Assembly: GCF_033096445.1 (NCBI RefSeq) | Contig: NZ_AP028155.1 | Span: 2,237,880-2,301,879 of the forward strand | From: Butyricimonas faecihominis | Lineage (GTDB): Bacteria; Bacteroidota; Bacteroidia; Bacteroidales; Marinifilaceae | Direction: 5' to 3' | Length of the DNA stretch: 64,000 nt | Notes under the pieces: model-generated | What the model was told of the DNA's origin: nothing | Database searches by the model: none | The model's input: the letters and a program-made list of their open reading frames with translations, nothing else | Translations under genes and position numbers: made by a program | Shown: one piece after another, positions 26,218-34,383 of the stretch | Layout of the letters: the number at the start of each line of letters is the position of its first letter | How positions within the stretch are numbered: position 1 is the first letter of the stretch

Positions 26218-26787
26218 CTATTGAGCGCTTTGTGCAGCTCTTGCAGCTCTTGTCAATTTAACCTGAGCAACCACAACGCTCTTGGCATTCATTAACTCTA
26301 CGCCTTCCACGTGAATATCCTGTACTTTGATAGCCTTACCGACACCCAAAGAAGTAACATCAACAACCACTTCATCCGGCATATCTTTCGGAAGAGCTTT
26401 TACTTTCAACTTACGAGTGATGATAGCCAACTTACCTCCGGCTTGAACTCCGGCAGCGTGTCCCGTTACCCGAACAGGAACGTCCATTACAACTGGCTTA
26501 TCCTCTGAGGTCTGGTAGAAATCAATATGTAAAACCTTATCCGTCACCGGGTGGAATTGAATATCTCTCATCACGGCACCGTAAGATTTACCATCAAGAT
26601 CCAAATTTACCAGATATACATTAGGAGTGTAAAGAAGTTTCTTCAAATCTTTATCCAAAACTGCGAAATGAACGTTTGCCTCTCCACCATAAAGAACGCA
26701 TGGAACTTTCTCCGCATATCTTACAGCCTTGGTAGCTTTTTTACCTAAATCGTTTCTTACTTCTCCTTTTAAATCAAATACTTGCAT
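26218..26787 (-). CDS. rplY: 50S ribosomal protein L25 / general stress protein Ctc
   Basis: A 189-residue L25 of the long (Ctc) type: the 5S rRNA-binding beta domain (about 1-90) plus the C-terminal TL5 domain, ending in an Ala-rich tail. Nine extra upstream codons are open to 26814, but MQVFDLKGEVR is the expected start. A -7 promoter box lies about 110 bases upstream, leaving a leader of moderate length. Confidence 0.92.
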   Translation of the reverse strand: MQVFDLKGEVRNDLGKKATKAVRYAEKVPCVLYGGEANVHFAVLDKDLKKLLYTPNVYLVNLDLDGKSYGAVMRDIQFHPVTDKVLHIDFYQTSEDKPVVMDVPVRVTGHAAGVQAGGKLAIITRKLKVKALPKDMPDEVVVDVTSLGVGKAIKVQDIHVEGVELMNAKSVVVAQVKLTRAARAAQSAQ

Positions 26788-26898
26788 AATAATAACATTG
26801 CTTGTGCTACTCAAATCCAGACTGATGCCCCGGGGTTATAAGCCACGTCTGCATTCCCATTACACGTTTAAAACTATCCCCGTACTTTTAATGCAGCG

Positions 26899-26906
26899 CA
26901 AATGTA
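26899..26906 (-). promoter_or_regulatory. -7 promoter box (TACATTTG on the minus strand) for rplY-pth
   Basis: CAAATGTA reads TACATTTG; TTGTG on the minus strand about 18 bases upstream (near 26925) is a weak -33 candidate. Confidence 0.45.
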
Positions 26907-26952
26907 CGAACAAATTATCAGAATCACAACACTTTTTTCAAAGCGATTATCT

Positions 26953-27420
26953 TCATTTCTCCATCTCACTTTTTACCCACTCGTCATATATACCCTTGAT
27001 CTCTTGGTAACGAGGATGTTCTTTGAAAAGCAAAAGAGAGGAGCGAAAATTATAGTCTGCATGATCCACAAATGCATCAATTTTCTCAATGTCATGCTCA
27101 CCTGTTTGGCAATACCACTTTTCAAATAATCGAAAACGAGCATTCTCCTTCTTATCACAAGTCTCACAAACAACAATAAGCGAATTTTGATTTACTTGAA
27201 AAAAATCACTCAAAATCTTGACAATCGTGTAACGCACCCTCCCATCATTCACAGGTTTCCCCACTGCATCAAAAGAAAAAGTATAAACATGATCTGCCCC
27301 GAAAGCTTCACTAATATCAATAAAATAAGCGGCGTAAACAACACCGCTTTGCGTTATAAATTTATATGCCAGATCATCTGTCTGAACGATATGATACGGG
27401 AGTTGCAAATTTGATATCAC
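26953..27420 (-). CDS. DUF6169-like hypothetical protein
   Basis: 155 residues beginning with GTG; the pattern YKFITQSGVVYAAYF... YTFSFD... RFRLFEKWY... SSLLLFKEHPRYQEIKGIYDEW resembles the DUF6169 family of Bacteroidetes as I recall it. There is no signal peptide or membrane segment. Its first 47 bases overlap in another frame the end of a 53-codon gene, so the two are translationally coupled. Two-gene units of small proteins in overlapping frames can be toxin-antitoxin modules, but nothing in the sequence proves it. Confidence 0.6.
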   Translation of the reverse strand: MISNLQLPYHIVQTDDLAYKFITQSGVVYAAYFIDISEAFGADHVYTFSFDAVGKPVNDGRVRYTIVKILSDFFQVNQNSLIVVCETCDKKENARFRLFEKWYCQTGEHDIEKIDAFVDHADYNFRSSLLLFKEHPRYQEIKGIYDEWVKSEMEK

Positions 27421-27535
27421 GCTCTTTAGCTAATTTTTTCAAATCACCATTCTTCTGAATACACTCCCGAATAGCACGCTTATCCTCCAACAATTTTTGG
27501 AAAAAACTTTTCGTTTCTACTTTTGGTGTTTTCAT
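27374..27535 (-). CDS. small protein of 53 residues overlapping the DUF6169-like gene
   Basis: The frame starts at ATG 27533-27535 (MKTPKVETKSFF), runs through a charged helical stretch (KNGDLKKLAKERDIKF) and stops at TGA 27374-27376. It overlaps the downstream gene by 47 bases in a different frame. Its composition is coding-like (Lys/Glu-rich, no rare stretches), and the start is preceded by an A-rich segment. I know this arrangement, a tiny gene ahead of a DUF6169 gene, only as a recurring pattern; the function is unknown. Confidence 0.55.
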   Translation of the reverse strand: MKTPKVETKSFFQKLLEDKRAIRECIQKNGDLKKLAKERDIKFATPVSYRSDR

Positions 27536-27766
27536 TTCAATGATTTTTAAGTCCTTATTTACAAATACAAAGATACAAATAACAATCCAAACTCCATAAC
27601 AATGTCACGAATTAATATCATTTACAATCAATATAAATAAGCATTTACCCTCATCTCGCCAACACTTCAAACAACACACTGAAAATCAACAACAAACAAT
27701 CAAAAATCCGCCATTTTCAATGACAAGTTTTCACACGGAACAACCCTTTTTATTTCGAAAAAGTTT

Positions 27767-27794
27767 TTTGTTTCAATTATAGGTCTTATTTTCG
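27767..27794 (+). promoter_or_regulatory. promoter: TTTG (27767-27770), 16 bases, TATTTTCG (27787-27794)
   Basis: A -33/-7 pair close to the Bacteroidetes consensus, 32 bases ahead of the ferredoxin ATG. Confidence 0.4.
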
Positions 27795-27825
27795 CGTCAT
27801 TATTAACAAACAAATTTTTTTAGAA

Positions 27826-27996
27826 ATGGCTTACGTAATATCTGATGATTGTATTTCTTGTGGAGCATGTGAATCAGAGTGCCCGGTAGGAGCAATCTCT
27901 ATGGGTGATGATCACTATCAAATCAATGCTGATGAATGTATCTCATGCGGGGCTTGCGCTGGTGTATGTCCTGTTGGAGCTCCGAAAGAAGCTTAA
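27826..27996 (+). CDS. 2x[4Fe-4S] ferredoxin
   Basis: A 56-residue clostridial-type ferredoxin carrying electrons at low potential. Two complete cluster motifs, CISCGACESECP (residues 9-20) and CISCGACAGVCP (38-49), bind two [4Fe-4S] clusters. The protein is acidic apart from its last lysine. It has its own promoter and a strong terminator, so it is a single-gene unit, as expected for an abundant general electron carrier for hydrogenase or pyruvate:ferredoxin oxidoreductase-type enzymes. Confidence 0.95.
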   Translation: MAYVISDDCISCGACESECPVGAISMGDDHYQINADECISCGACAGVCPVGAPKEA

Positions 27997-28017
27997 TCAT
28001 CATAAAAAGAAAAGAAC

Positions 28018-28050
28018 AAAGCTGCCTCTCTCGGGGCAGCTTTCTTTTTG
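28018..28050 (+). terminator. intrinsic terminator of the ferredoxin gene
   Basis: AAAGCTGCC (28018-28026) pairs with GGCAGCTTT (28035-28043), followed by CTTTTTG; it begins 22 bases after the stop codon. Confidence 0.85.
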
Positions 28051-28320
28051 TACCTATTCGAAACCATTACCGATAACTCCCTCAAATCAACCCTTCTCAC
28101 GGGGTTGTAAAAGCACGATGCCTCACGTTTGTTTGCAAGTCGTATCCTTGTTCCCGTGAACAACCGGAACGTGGCCAAAGTTATTTTTACTTATACTTTG
28201 TTAAAATGGCGGCGATAATCGGGCGATAAGGCGGCGACAATCGGGCGACAGCGCCTAACAGTCACCCAACAACCGCCCAACAACCACCCAATTTTCAAAC
28301 TTTACCCCAAAAATACCCCG
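28044..28320. other. 277-bp non-coding stretch between ferredoxin and 5-FCL genes
   Basis: No gene is seen. The right half holds GC-rich 11-bp repeats (28208-28251), CCCAACAACCG-type 11-bp units (28265-28291) and an ACTTTACCCC segment near 28300. A small inverted frame reading 27993-28178 is not credible. Confidence 0.5.
28208..28251. repeat. four 11-bp repeats with CGAYAA core
   Basis: GGCGGCGATAA, TCGGGCGATAA, GGCGGCGACAA, TCGGGCGACAG in direct tandem (a 22-bp unit twice). A related set (GTCTTCGATAA / GTTACCGATAA) is at 56509-56552. Confidence 0.7.
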
Positions 28321-28857
28321 TTAAATCCCATGAATTACGAGATCCATCCGCACGTCCAACTCATCGACAGGCACCTCTTCCACGAACTGAAACCCGAAAC
28401 AAATCCCCACTTTCCGGGCAACACGTGTCTCTTTCAAAATCTTATCGTAATACCCGCGACCTCGTCCCAGACGATTCCCGTGGCGATCAAAAGCCACACC
28501 CGGCACGACAATCAAGTCAATTGCGTCGTAATCCGTGTATAATTCGCCAACAGGCTCCAGTATGCCGAAAGCCTCCCCCGGTTGCAGGGATTCCATGCCC
28601 TTGAACACCCGTAATTCCAACATGTCCCCTTTCACGCAAGGCAACAGGACAGTCTTCTTCCCCGCCCACTTGCAGACGTAATCATGCGTGAACACCTCGT
28701 CGTCCATCGACCAGTAGAGCAACACGGTCCGGGCCTCCTTGAAAAAATCCGTCTGTTCCAACTCCTTCCACAAGGGACGAGACATCTCCACCTTTTGTTC
28801 CAGAGAATACTGGCTTTTCAAAACTTTAACTTGTTTTCGCAATTCTTTTTTATCCAT
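28321..28857 (-). CDS. 5-formyltetrahydrofolate cyclo-ligase family protein
   Basis: 178 residues; it converts 5-formyl-THF to methenyl-THF using ATP. The signature GRGRGYYDKIL (near residue 140) is the family's phosphate-binding loop, and the N-terminal MDKKELRKQVKVLKSQYS is typical. Two starts are possible (28866, 28857); the second removes an untypical MFT. It stands alone on the minus strand, divergent from nadE, which has its own promoter box between them. Confidence 0.88.
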   Translation of the reverse strand: MDKKELRKQVKVLKSQYSLEQKVEMSRPLWKELEQTDFFKEARTVLLYWSMDDEVFTHDYVCKWAGKKTVLLPCVKGDMLELRVFKGMESLQPGEAFGILEPVGELYTDYDAIDLIVVPGVAFDRHGNRLGRGRGYYDKILKETRVARKVGICFGFQFVEEVPVDELDVRMDLVIHGI

Positions 28858-28904
28858 GGTAAACAATCTTCCGAATCTTTATTCATTATTTTGCGCAAAA
28901 ATCG

Positions 28905-28912
28905 TACTTTTG
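28905..28912 (+). promoter_or_regulatory. -7 promoter box TACTTTTG for nadE-crp
   Basis: TACTTTTG matches TAnnTTTG and is identical to the box at 811-818. The predicted leader is about 90 bases. Confidence 0.5.
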
Positions 28913-29006
28913 CAGCAATAAACAAAACAAGCTGCCAAAGAGTTATCAGATATATTTGGACGCTTACCAACAATCCATCCCGTCAAGGGATACAACGTGC
29001 AGAATT

Positions 29007-30587
29007 ATGAAAATAGCGATACCTCAAATCAACTACCACATCGGAGATATTTCCAAAAACAGGGATCTTATTATTGCTGCCATAAAAAAGGCGAAAGCCA
29101 TGAAAGCGGAACTCGTTCTTTTTCCCGAACACGCCATCTGTGGGGCTTACCCGCAAGACCTTTTCGAGAAAGAATATTTCGTGAACGAATGCCGTATCAG
29201 CATTGAAAAGATCGCCGAGCAATGTCATAACATAGCGGCATTAGTGGGCGGCCCGAACCTAGACTTGGAAGATGGCATATTGATGAACGCCATGTTTTTC
29301 ATGTACGACGGGGAAGTGCGAGGCGGGGTAAACAAAACCATATTGAGCGACTACGACGTTTTCGACGAGAGCCGGTACTTCATCCCGGGAGAATCCAACA
29401 CGCCCCTACGCTACAAGAACCAGAATATCCGGGTAATCTTCGACGAGTACGAATCCAACATGATCGAGAAGACCGACACGATCATCGTACATGTCGGTTC
29501 GACACCTTTCACCACGGAAAGTTTTGCTTACCGGAAAGAAAGTCTATCATACATCGCGCGTAAACAGAAATGCCCGCTCATATCACTCAATCACGTGGGA
29601 GCGAACGCCTCCCTGATATTTGACGGAAACTCCTTCGTGGTCAACAGTAAAGGGATTTCAACATACAAATTAGCCGCGTTCAAAGAAGATTTCATGGTCA
29701 TCGACACGGAAAGACTGCTTAATGCCCCGGCCCTCAAAGAAAAAGGACCGGATACCATTGCTCTTATTCACGATGCACTTATCCTCGGAATAAAAGATTT
29801 CTTCCACAAAAACGGGTTCTCGAAAGCCGTACTCGGACTTTCCGGGGGAATCGATTCGGCCCTCGTTGCCGCGTTGGCTACAGAAGCCCTTGGAAAAGAA
29901 AACGTGCTGGGCATACTGATGCCTTCCCGTTTCTCCACCGACCACTCTGTCACGGATGCCGTTGATCTGGCAAGAAACTTGGGGATCTCACACGAAACCT
30001 TACCCATAAAAGAAATATACGACAACTTTATCGCCACACTACACCCTGTCTTCAAGGATGCTCCCTTCAACGTGGCCGAAGAAAACCTACAAGCCCGTAT
30101 TCGCGGGTCTCTCGTTATGGCCATTTCCAATAAATTCGGGCATATCCTTTTGAACACCTCCAATAAAAGCGAGGCAGCCGTGGGTTATGGAACCCTGTAC
30201 GGGGACTTGTGCGGGTCACTTTCCGTGCTGGGCGACGTGTACAAAACCGACGTGTACAAATTATCCCGTTACATGAACCGAAACGGGGAATTGATCCCGG
30301 AGAATACCATCACGAAAGCCCCCTCTGCTGAACTGCGGCCCGGGCAAAAAGATCAGGACTCCCTACCGGATTACGACACACTCGACGCTATCTTGAAACT
30401 ATATCTCGAAGAAAATAGTTCCAAACAGGAAATCATAGCGAAAGGATTCGCCCCAGAAATCGTTGAAAAAACGATAACCTTGGTCAATCGTAACGACTAC
30501 AAACGGGCACAATGCCCACCTATACTGAAAGTCAGTAAAAAAGCGTTCGGCAGCGGACGCCGTATGCCACTTGTTGCCAAACTATAA
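29007..30587 (+). CDS. nadE: NAD+ synthase with a probably inactive glutaminase domain
   Basis: NadE amidates deamido-NAD to NAD. At 526 residues it has the two-domain form: an N-terminal CN-hydrolase (glutaminase) domain (about 1-250) and a C-terminal synthetase with the pyrophosphatase loop SGGIDSALVAALA near 275 and NKSEAAVGYGTLYGD near 385. The glutaminase triad needs Glu, Lys and Cys. Glu41 (LFPEH) and Lys110 (VNKTIL) are present, but the segment matching ICEDxW reads VIFDEYE, so Phe145 replaces the Cys. I infer use of free ammonia. The ATG at 29007 is preferred over an upstream in-frame ATG at 28956, which adds an unlike peptide. A Crp/Fnr gene follows after 22 bases. Confidence 0.88.
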   Translation: MKIAIPQINYHIGDISKNRDLIIAAIKKAKAMKAELVLFPEHAICGAYPQDLFEKEYFVNECRISIEKIAEQCHNIAALVGGPNLDLEDGILMNAMFFMYDGEVRGGVNKTILSDYDVFDESRYFIPGESNTPLRYKNQNIRVIFDEYESNMIEKTDTIIVHVGSTPFTTESFAYRKESLSYIARKQKCPLISLNHVGANASLIFDGNSFVVNSKGISTYKLAAFKEDFMVIDTERLLNAPALKEKGPDTIALIHDALILGIKDFFHKNGFSKAVLGLSGGIDSALVAALATEALGKENVLGILMPSRFSTDHSVTDAVDLARNLGISHETLPIKEIYDNFIATLHPVFKDAPFNVAEENLQARIRGSLVMAISNKFGHILLNTSNKSEAAVGYGTLYGDLCGSLSVLGDVYKTDVYKLSRYMNRNGELIPENTITKAPSAELRPGQKDQDSLPDYDTLDAILKLYLEENSSKQEIIAKGFAPEIVEKTITLVNRNDYKRAQCPPILKVSKKAFGSGRRMPLVAKL

Positions 30588-30609
30588 CACCAGATAAGAG
30601 AACGAGTTT

Positions 30610-31329
30610 ATGAGAACGATAAAAGACAAAGAGTTACACGAAAAATATTGCAACATTTGCATTGATAGTCCCAATTCCCTTTTTGCAAGTCTTGACGAAA
30701 GTAGCAAAAGCATTATTCGCCAAACCAGCATTTGCAAAATGTACAGGAAAGGAGACTTGATTTACGAAGAAGGGAATAAACCTTTCGGGTTAATTTGTCT
30801 GATCACCGGGAAAGCTAAAATCGCCAAGAAAGGTATCGCAGGACGGGAACAGATCGTGCGTATGGCAAAACCCGTCGGATTCATCGGCTACCGGGCTTTC
30901 TTTGCCGAGGAAATGCACATCGCATCAGCGGAGGCACTCGAGGAATCCATTGTCTGCATCATGAAAACAGAGCTTATTTTCGGTATCGTGCGCAGCAACT
31001 CGGATGTTGCCATGAACGTGATCCGGGCGTTGGCTACCGACCTCGGATTCTCGAATCGCCGAACAGTAACACTCACGCAAAAACATATTCGCGGACGTCT
31101 GGCTGAGGCCTTGCTCGTGCTGAAAGACACTTACGGGTTCGAGGATGATAACATGACGTTGAAAATTTGTCTCTCGCGGGAAGATATGGCCAATCTCTCG
31201 AACATGACCACCTCCAATGCCATCCGCACGCTATCCAACTTTGCCTCGGAAGGCATACTGGAACTTTCCGGCAAGCAAATCAAGATCACGAACATGGAAG
31301 CGCTGGAAAAAGTAAGCGATATGGGATAA
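30610..31329 (+). CDS. Crp/Fnr family transcriptional regulator
   Basis: 239 residues: an N-terminal cyclic-nucleotide-binding-type sensor domain (YRKGDLIYEEGNKPFGL... GYRAFFAEEMHIASAEAL) and a C-terminal winged helix (LSREDMANLSNMTTSNAIRTLSNF). Near the N-terminus Cys14 and Cys17 (CNIC) and Cys42 could bind a metal cluster, and another Cys sits near 118; FNR uses four such Cys, but spacing here does not match E. coli FNR. It is in an operon with nadE. The effector and targets are unknown. Confidence 0.85.
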   Translation: MRTIKDKELHEKYCNICIDSPNSLFASLDESSKSIIRQTSICKMYRKGDLIYEEGNKPFGLICLITGKAKIAKKGIAGREQIVRMAKPVGFIGYRAFFAEEMHIASAEALEESIVCIMKTELIFGIVRSNSDVAMNVIRALATDLGFSNRRTVTLTQKHIRGRLAEALLVLKDTYGFEDDNMTLKICLSREDMANLSNMTTSNAIRTLSNFASEGILELSGKQIKITNMEALEKVSDMG

Positions 31330-31330
31330 T

Positions 31331-31786
31331 TCAATCCTGCAATTGATCGATACACCGGCTGATGGTTTCATAATCAAAGCCACGACTCAAAGCAAAGCGG
31401 AAAAGCTTTGCTTTTCGTTTATAGGGATCTTCCTCTTTCAGGCCCCGATTCTTTTGTTTCAACAGCGCCAGACACGTGGCGTCACTTTCCTCATCGGGTA
31501 AAGAGGACAACGCCTGTTCGATAATACGTTCCGGCACACGCTTTTGCCGGAGCATCTGCATGATTTTCAACTTTCCCCAGCGATTAAAACGATGCTTATC
31601 CCGGGCATACGCCTCCGCAAAGCGAGTATCATCCAAGAAATGATTCTTCACCAAAAACTCCATGACCGCGGCAATATCCTTTTCCTCTAACTCCCACCGC
31701 TGTAACTTTTTAAGAATATCAAAACTACAATACTCCTTTTTACTACACTGCCCGGCAACAATATTCAACGCTTTCTTCGCATCCAC
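31331..31786 (-). CDS. recX: RecX regulatory protein
   Basis: RecX binds RecA filaments and limits recombination. The 151-residue protein has the three-helix repeats: CSKKEYCSFDILKKLQRW, FLDDTRFAEAYARDKHRFNRWGKLKI, then LRQKRVPERIIEQAL. The start is GTG (31784-31786). It converges with the Crp/Fnr gene, one base between stops, and lies 12 bases downstream of prmC, so it probably shares that transcript. recA itself is not in the window. Confidence 0.87.
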   Translation of the reverse strand: MDAKKALNIVAGQCSKKEYCSFDILKKLQRWELEEKDIAAVMEFLVKNHFLDDTRFAEAYARDKHRFNRWGKLKIMQMLRQKRVPERIIEQALSSLPDEESDATCLALLKQKNRGLKEEDPYKRKAKLFRFALSRGFDYETISRCIDQLQD

Positions 31787-31798
31787 TTTCGATGTAAT

Positions 31799-32659
31799 TT
31801 AGAATTTAAAATTTCCCCGGGCTTTCACCATTCTCTCCCGTTCATTAATATCCTTCCGCAACTCAACCTCCTCGTACCCCATCTCCCGAAGTAACTCGAC
31901 GGTTTCTTTCCCAAAAGCCTCGTTGATCTCGAAAAACAGCACTCCTCCACGATTCAGATGATCACGACCGAATCCGGCAATCTTCCGGTAAAACATTAAC
32001 GGGTCGGTATCCGGCACGAAAAGAGCCCGAGAGGGTTCATAATTCAACACCCGATCGTGCATAAGCGCCTTCTCCGACTCCCGCACATAAGGTGGATTGC
32101 TCACGATCACGTCGAAACCGGGCCATTCCCATTCCTCGTAACGCAATATATCACGTACTTCAAATTTCACCTCCACACCATTTCTCCGGGCATTGTCGGC
32201 AGCTTGTCGCACGGCCGCCGGGGAAATATCCACCCCACAAAGCCGTACTCCTTTCAACAACTTACCCAACGACACGATGATACACCCACTCCCCGTTCCA
32301 ATATCCAAGACACTCGCACCCGGCTGCACACCCGATTCCACGATCCACATCACCAGTTCTTCCGTCTCCGGTCGGGGAATCAAGGTTTCGCTATTTAGCT
32401 GAAAATCAATACCGGCAAATTCCGTTTCTCCCAATATATACTGGATCGGTTTATCCGTTTTTAACTCCTCCACGATTTGAACGAATTTATCGATAAAGCT
32501 TTTTGCTAAAAATTCGTGTTTTTTAAGATGTATGTCTATATTTGTATAATGCAACAGCTTGCAAAAGGAGAGCGAGCATAAAACTTTTATTTCATGCTCG
32601 GTATAAGTATCCTTTAGCTTCTGTAATGCGTATTGCTGTAAATCAAACATCGTATTCAT
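31799..32659 (-). CDS. prmC: release factor N5-glutamine methyltransferase
   Basis: PrmC methylates the GGQ glutamine of release factors. With the start at 32659 (MNTMFDLQQYALQKL) it is 286 residues, the family size. The C-terminal SAM domain has VLDIGTGSGCIIVSLGK and the catalytic VSNPPYVRESE. The N-terminal helical domain binds the release factor, with ETEFAGIDFQLNSETLIPRPETEELV at the linker. The open frame extends about 106 codons further upstream, through 7-bp repeats and cls antisense sequence, and that part is not credible. It is divergent from cls across only 57 bases. Confidence 0.93.
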   Translation of the reverse strand: MNTMFDLQQYALQKLKDTYTEHEIKVLCSLSFCKLLHYTNIDIHLKKHEFLAKSFIDKFVQIVEELKTDKPIQYILGETEFAGIDFQLNSETLIPRPETEELVMWIVESGVQPGASVLDIGTGSGCIIVSLGKLLKGVRLCGVDISPAAVRQAADNARRNGVEVKFEVRDILRYEEWEWPGFDVIVSNPPYVRESEKALMHDRVLNYEPSRALFVPDTDPLMFYRKIAGFGRDHLNRGGVLFFEINEAFGKETVELLREMGYEEVELRKDINERERMVKARGNFKF

Positions 32660-32677
32660 GGAACAAAGATACGGTTT

Positions 32678-32712
32678 AATTGAAGATTGAAAATTGAAAA
32701 TTGAAAATTTAA
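32678..32712. repeat. 7-bp tandem repeat in the prmC-cls promoter space
   Basis: TTGAAGA followed by about three TTGAAAA units fill most of the 57-bp divergent spacer between prmC and cls, immediately ahead of the cls GTG. Confidence 0.7.
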
Positions 32713-32716
32713 TTGC

Positions 32717-34171
32717 GTGAACTGGACGGGTATTGCGATTGACATTGGCATTGTACTGTATATTCTCACCATCTTGGCGATCATATACACGATCATACTG
32801 GAAAACAGAAATCCGGTACGTACACTTGCGTGGATACTCGTACTCGTGCTGGCCCCCGGTATCGGGCTGCTCTTTTACATCTATTTCGGCATGAACTACC
32901 GGAAGATCAAGATGTTCTCCATGAAAGGCTTGGGCGACTTCAAGTGGTTGCAATACATGAGCGAAGACCAGAAACAACGTATCAAGAAAGCCGAATTGTT
33001 GAAAAAAGAAGACATGGAGGCAGTGAAACCGTTGATGACATTACTCCTGAACAACAGCAAAGCCCTTCTCTCCCGGAATAACACGGTCGAGATTCTCAAC
33101 AACGGGGAGGCCACCTTCAGTTCGATCTTCAAGGCCATCGCCAAAGCCAAAAAATACATTCACCTCGAATATTACATCATTGATAAAGGAGAACTCGGAG
33201 AGAAACTGAAGGAATTACTTATCACGAAAGCCAAGGAAGGCGTGGAGGTTCGCGTGATCTATGATGACGTGGGGTCGTGGAAATTACCCAAACGTTACAT
33301 CAAAGAGATGCAGGTCGCCGGGATTCAGATCTACCCGTTTCTTCCCGTGCGTTTTCCCTTGTTCACCAACAAGGTGAACTACCGGAACCACCGGAAAATC
33401 GTCGTCGTGGACGGGGACACCGGGTTCATTGGCGGGTTAAACTTCGCCGACCGTTATCTGCACGGATTACCCGGCATCGGTATCTGGCGCGACACCCACC
33501 TGAAAGTGAAAGGGGAAGCCGTCACCTCCCTGCAAGTGGTTTTCCTGTTTGACTGGTACTTTGTTCGTCAGGAACTTCTACTGAACAAGGCGGAATACCT
33601 TCCCAACAAGAAAGTCGATGGCAACGTGGTTGTTCAAACCGTGGCATCCGGTCCCGATAGCGACTGGACATCCATTCAACAAGCCTACTTCACGCTAATC
33701 AACATGGCCAAGAAGTACGTTTTCATCTCGACCCCCTATTTCATGCCGGGAGAAACCACGATCAACTCGCTGAAAACCGCCGCCATGAGCGGCGTGGACG
33801 TGCGTATCATGATCCCGTATAAATCCGACTCGCTACTCACGCACTGGTGTACACGCTCCTACGTGGAGGAACTACTGGAAGCCGGGGTTAGAGTATTTCA
33901 ATATCGTAAAGGATTCAACCACAGCAAAGTAATCGTCATGGACGGACTGGTATCTTCCGTGGGTACTGCCAACATGGACATACGTAGTTTCGAACAAAAC
34001 TTCGAAGTCAACCTCATCATCTACGACCGCAACGTCAGTCGCCAACTCGGTTCCGATTTTCTGGACGACCTGAAAGGCAGTTCCGAAATCAGTATCCATC
34101 GCTGGAAATTCCGCCCGAAACGGGATAAAATCCGGGAATCTCTAGCTCGACTTTTCGCCCCGTTGCTCTAA
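32717..34171 (+). CDS. cls: cardiolipin synthase
   Basis: 484 residues; it joins two phosphatidylglycerol molecules (or similar) at the inner membrane. Two N-terminal membrane helices (about 5-25 and 36-56) are followed by two phospholipase D domains. Their HKD motifs are NHRKIVVVDGDTGFIGG near residue 227 and NHSKVIVMDGLVSSVGTAN near 408; both are intact. The start is GTG, immediately after the 7-bp repeats; no better ATG lies upstream in frame. Divergent from prmC. Confidence 0.9.
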   Translation: MNWTGIAIDIGIVLYILTILAIIYTIILENRNPVRTLAWILVLVLAPGIGLLFYIYFGMNYRKIKMFSMKGLGDFKWLQYMSEDQKQRIKKAELLKKEDMEAVKPLMTLLLNNSKALLSRNNTVEILNNGEATFSSIFKAIAKAKKYIHLEYYIIDKGELGEKLKELLITKAKEGVEVRVIYDDVGSWKLPKRYIKEMQVAGIQIYPFLPVRFPLFTNKVNYRNHRKIVVVDGDTGFIGGLNFADRYLHGLPGIGIWRDTHLKVKGEAVTSLQVVFLFDWYFVRQELLLNKAEYLPNKKVDGNVVVQTVASGPDSDWTSIQQAYFTLINMAKKYVFISTPYFMPGETTINSLKTAAMSGVDVRIMIPYKSDSLLTHWCTRSYVEELLEAGVRVFQYRKGFNHSKVIVMDGLVSSVGTANMDIRSFEQNFEVNLIIYDRNVSRQLGSDFLDDLKGSSEISIHRWKFRPKRDKIRESLARLFAPLL

Positions 34172-34301
34172 CCCTATACTTCAATCCCTGTTCAGTCAGA
34201 GTTTAGCGAGAAACCGGCATCCTCTCCCTCATTTCCCCAACACCCTCACCCTACATCAAAATTTTCTCCAGCAAGCAAGTAAAACGAGCCTCTAAAATCC
34301 G

Positions 34302-34309
34302 TAGCTTTG
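34302..34309 (+). promoter_or_regulatory. -7 promoter box TAGCTTTG for murF-alr
   Basis: TAGCTTTG matches TAnnTTTG, about 75 bases before the ATG at 34384; the leader includes the 7-bp repeats. Confidence 0.45.
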
Positions 34310-34325
34310 CAGTTATAAGAACAAC

Positions 34326-34383
34326 ACCATTGAAAATTGCAAATCCCTCATTTTCAATTTTCAATTTTCAATTTTCAATTATT
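34326..34383. repeat. 7-bp tandem repeat in the murF-alr leader
   Basis: TTGAAAATT at 34331-34339 and several TTTTCAA units after 34349 are inverse to each other and could fold into a hairpin in the leader mRNA, ending at the murF-alr start codon. Confidence 0.7.

Noticed and set aside
32660-32977. Long N-terminal extension of PrmC
   Set aside because: It runs through the 7-bp repeats and the antisense of cls; the standard PrmC start is at 32659.
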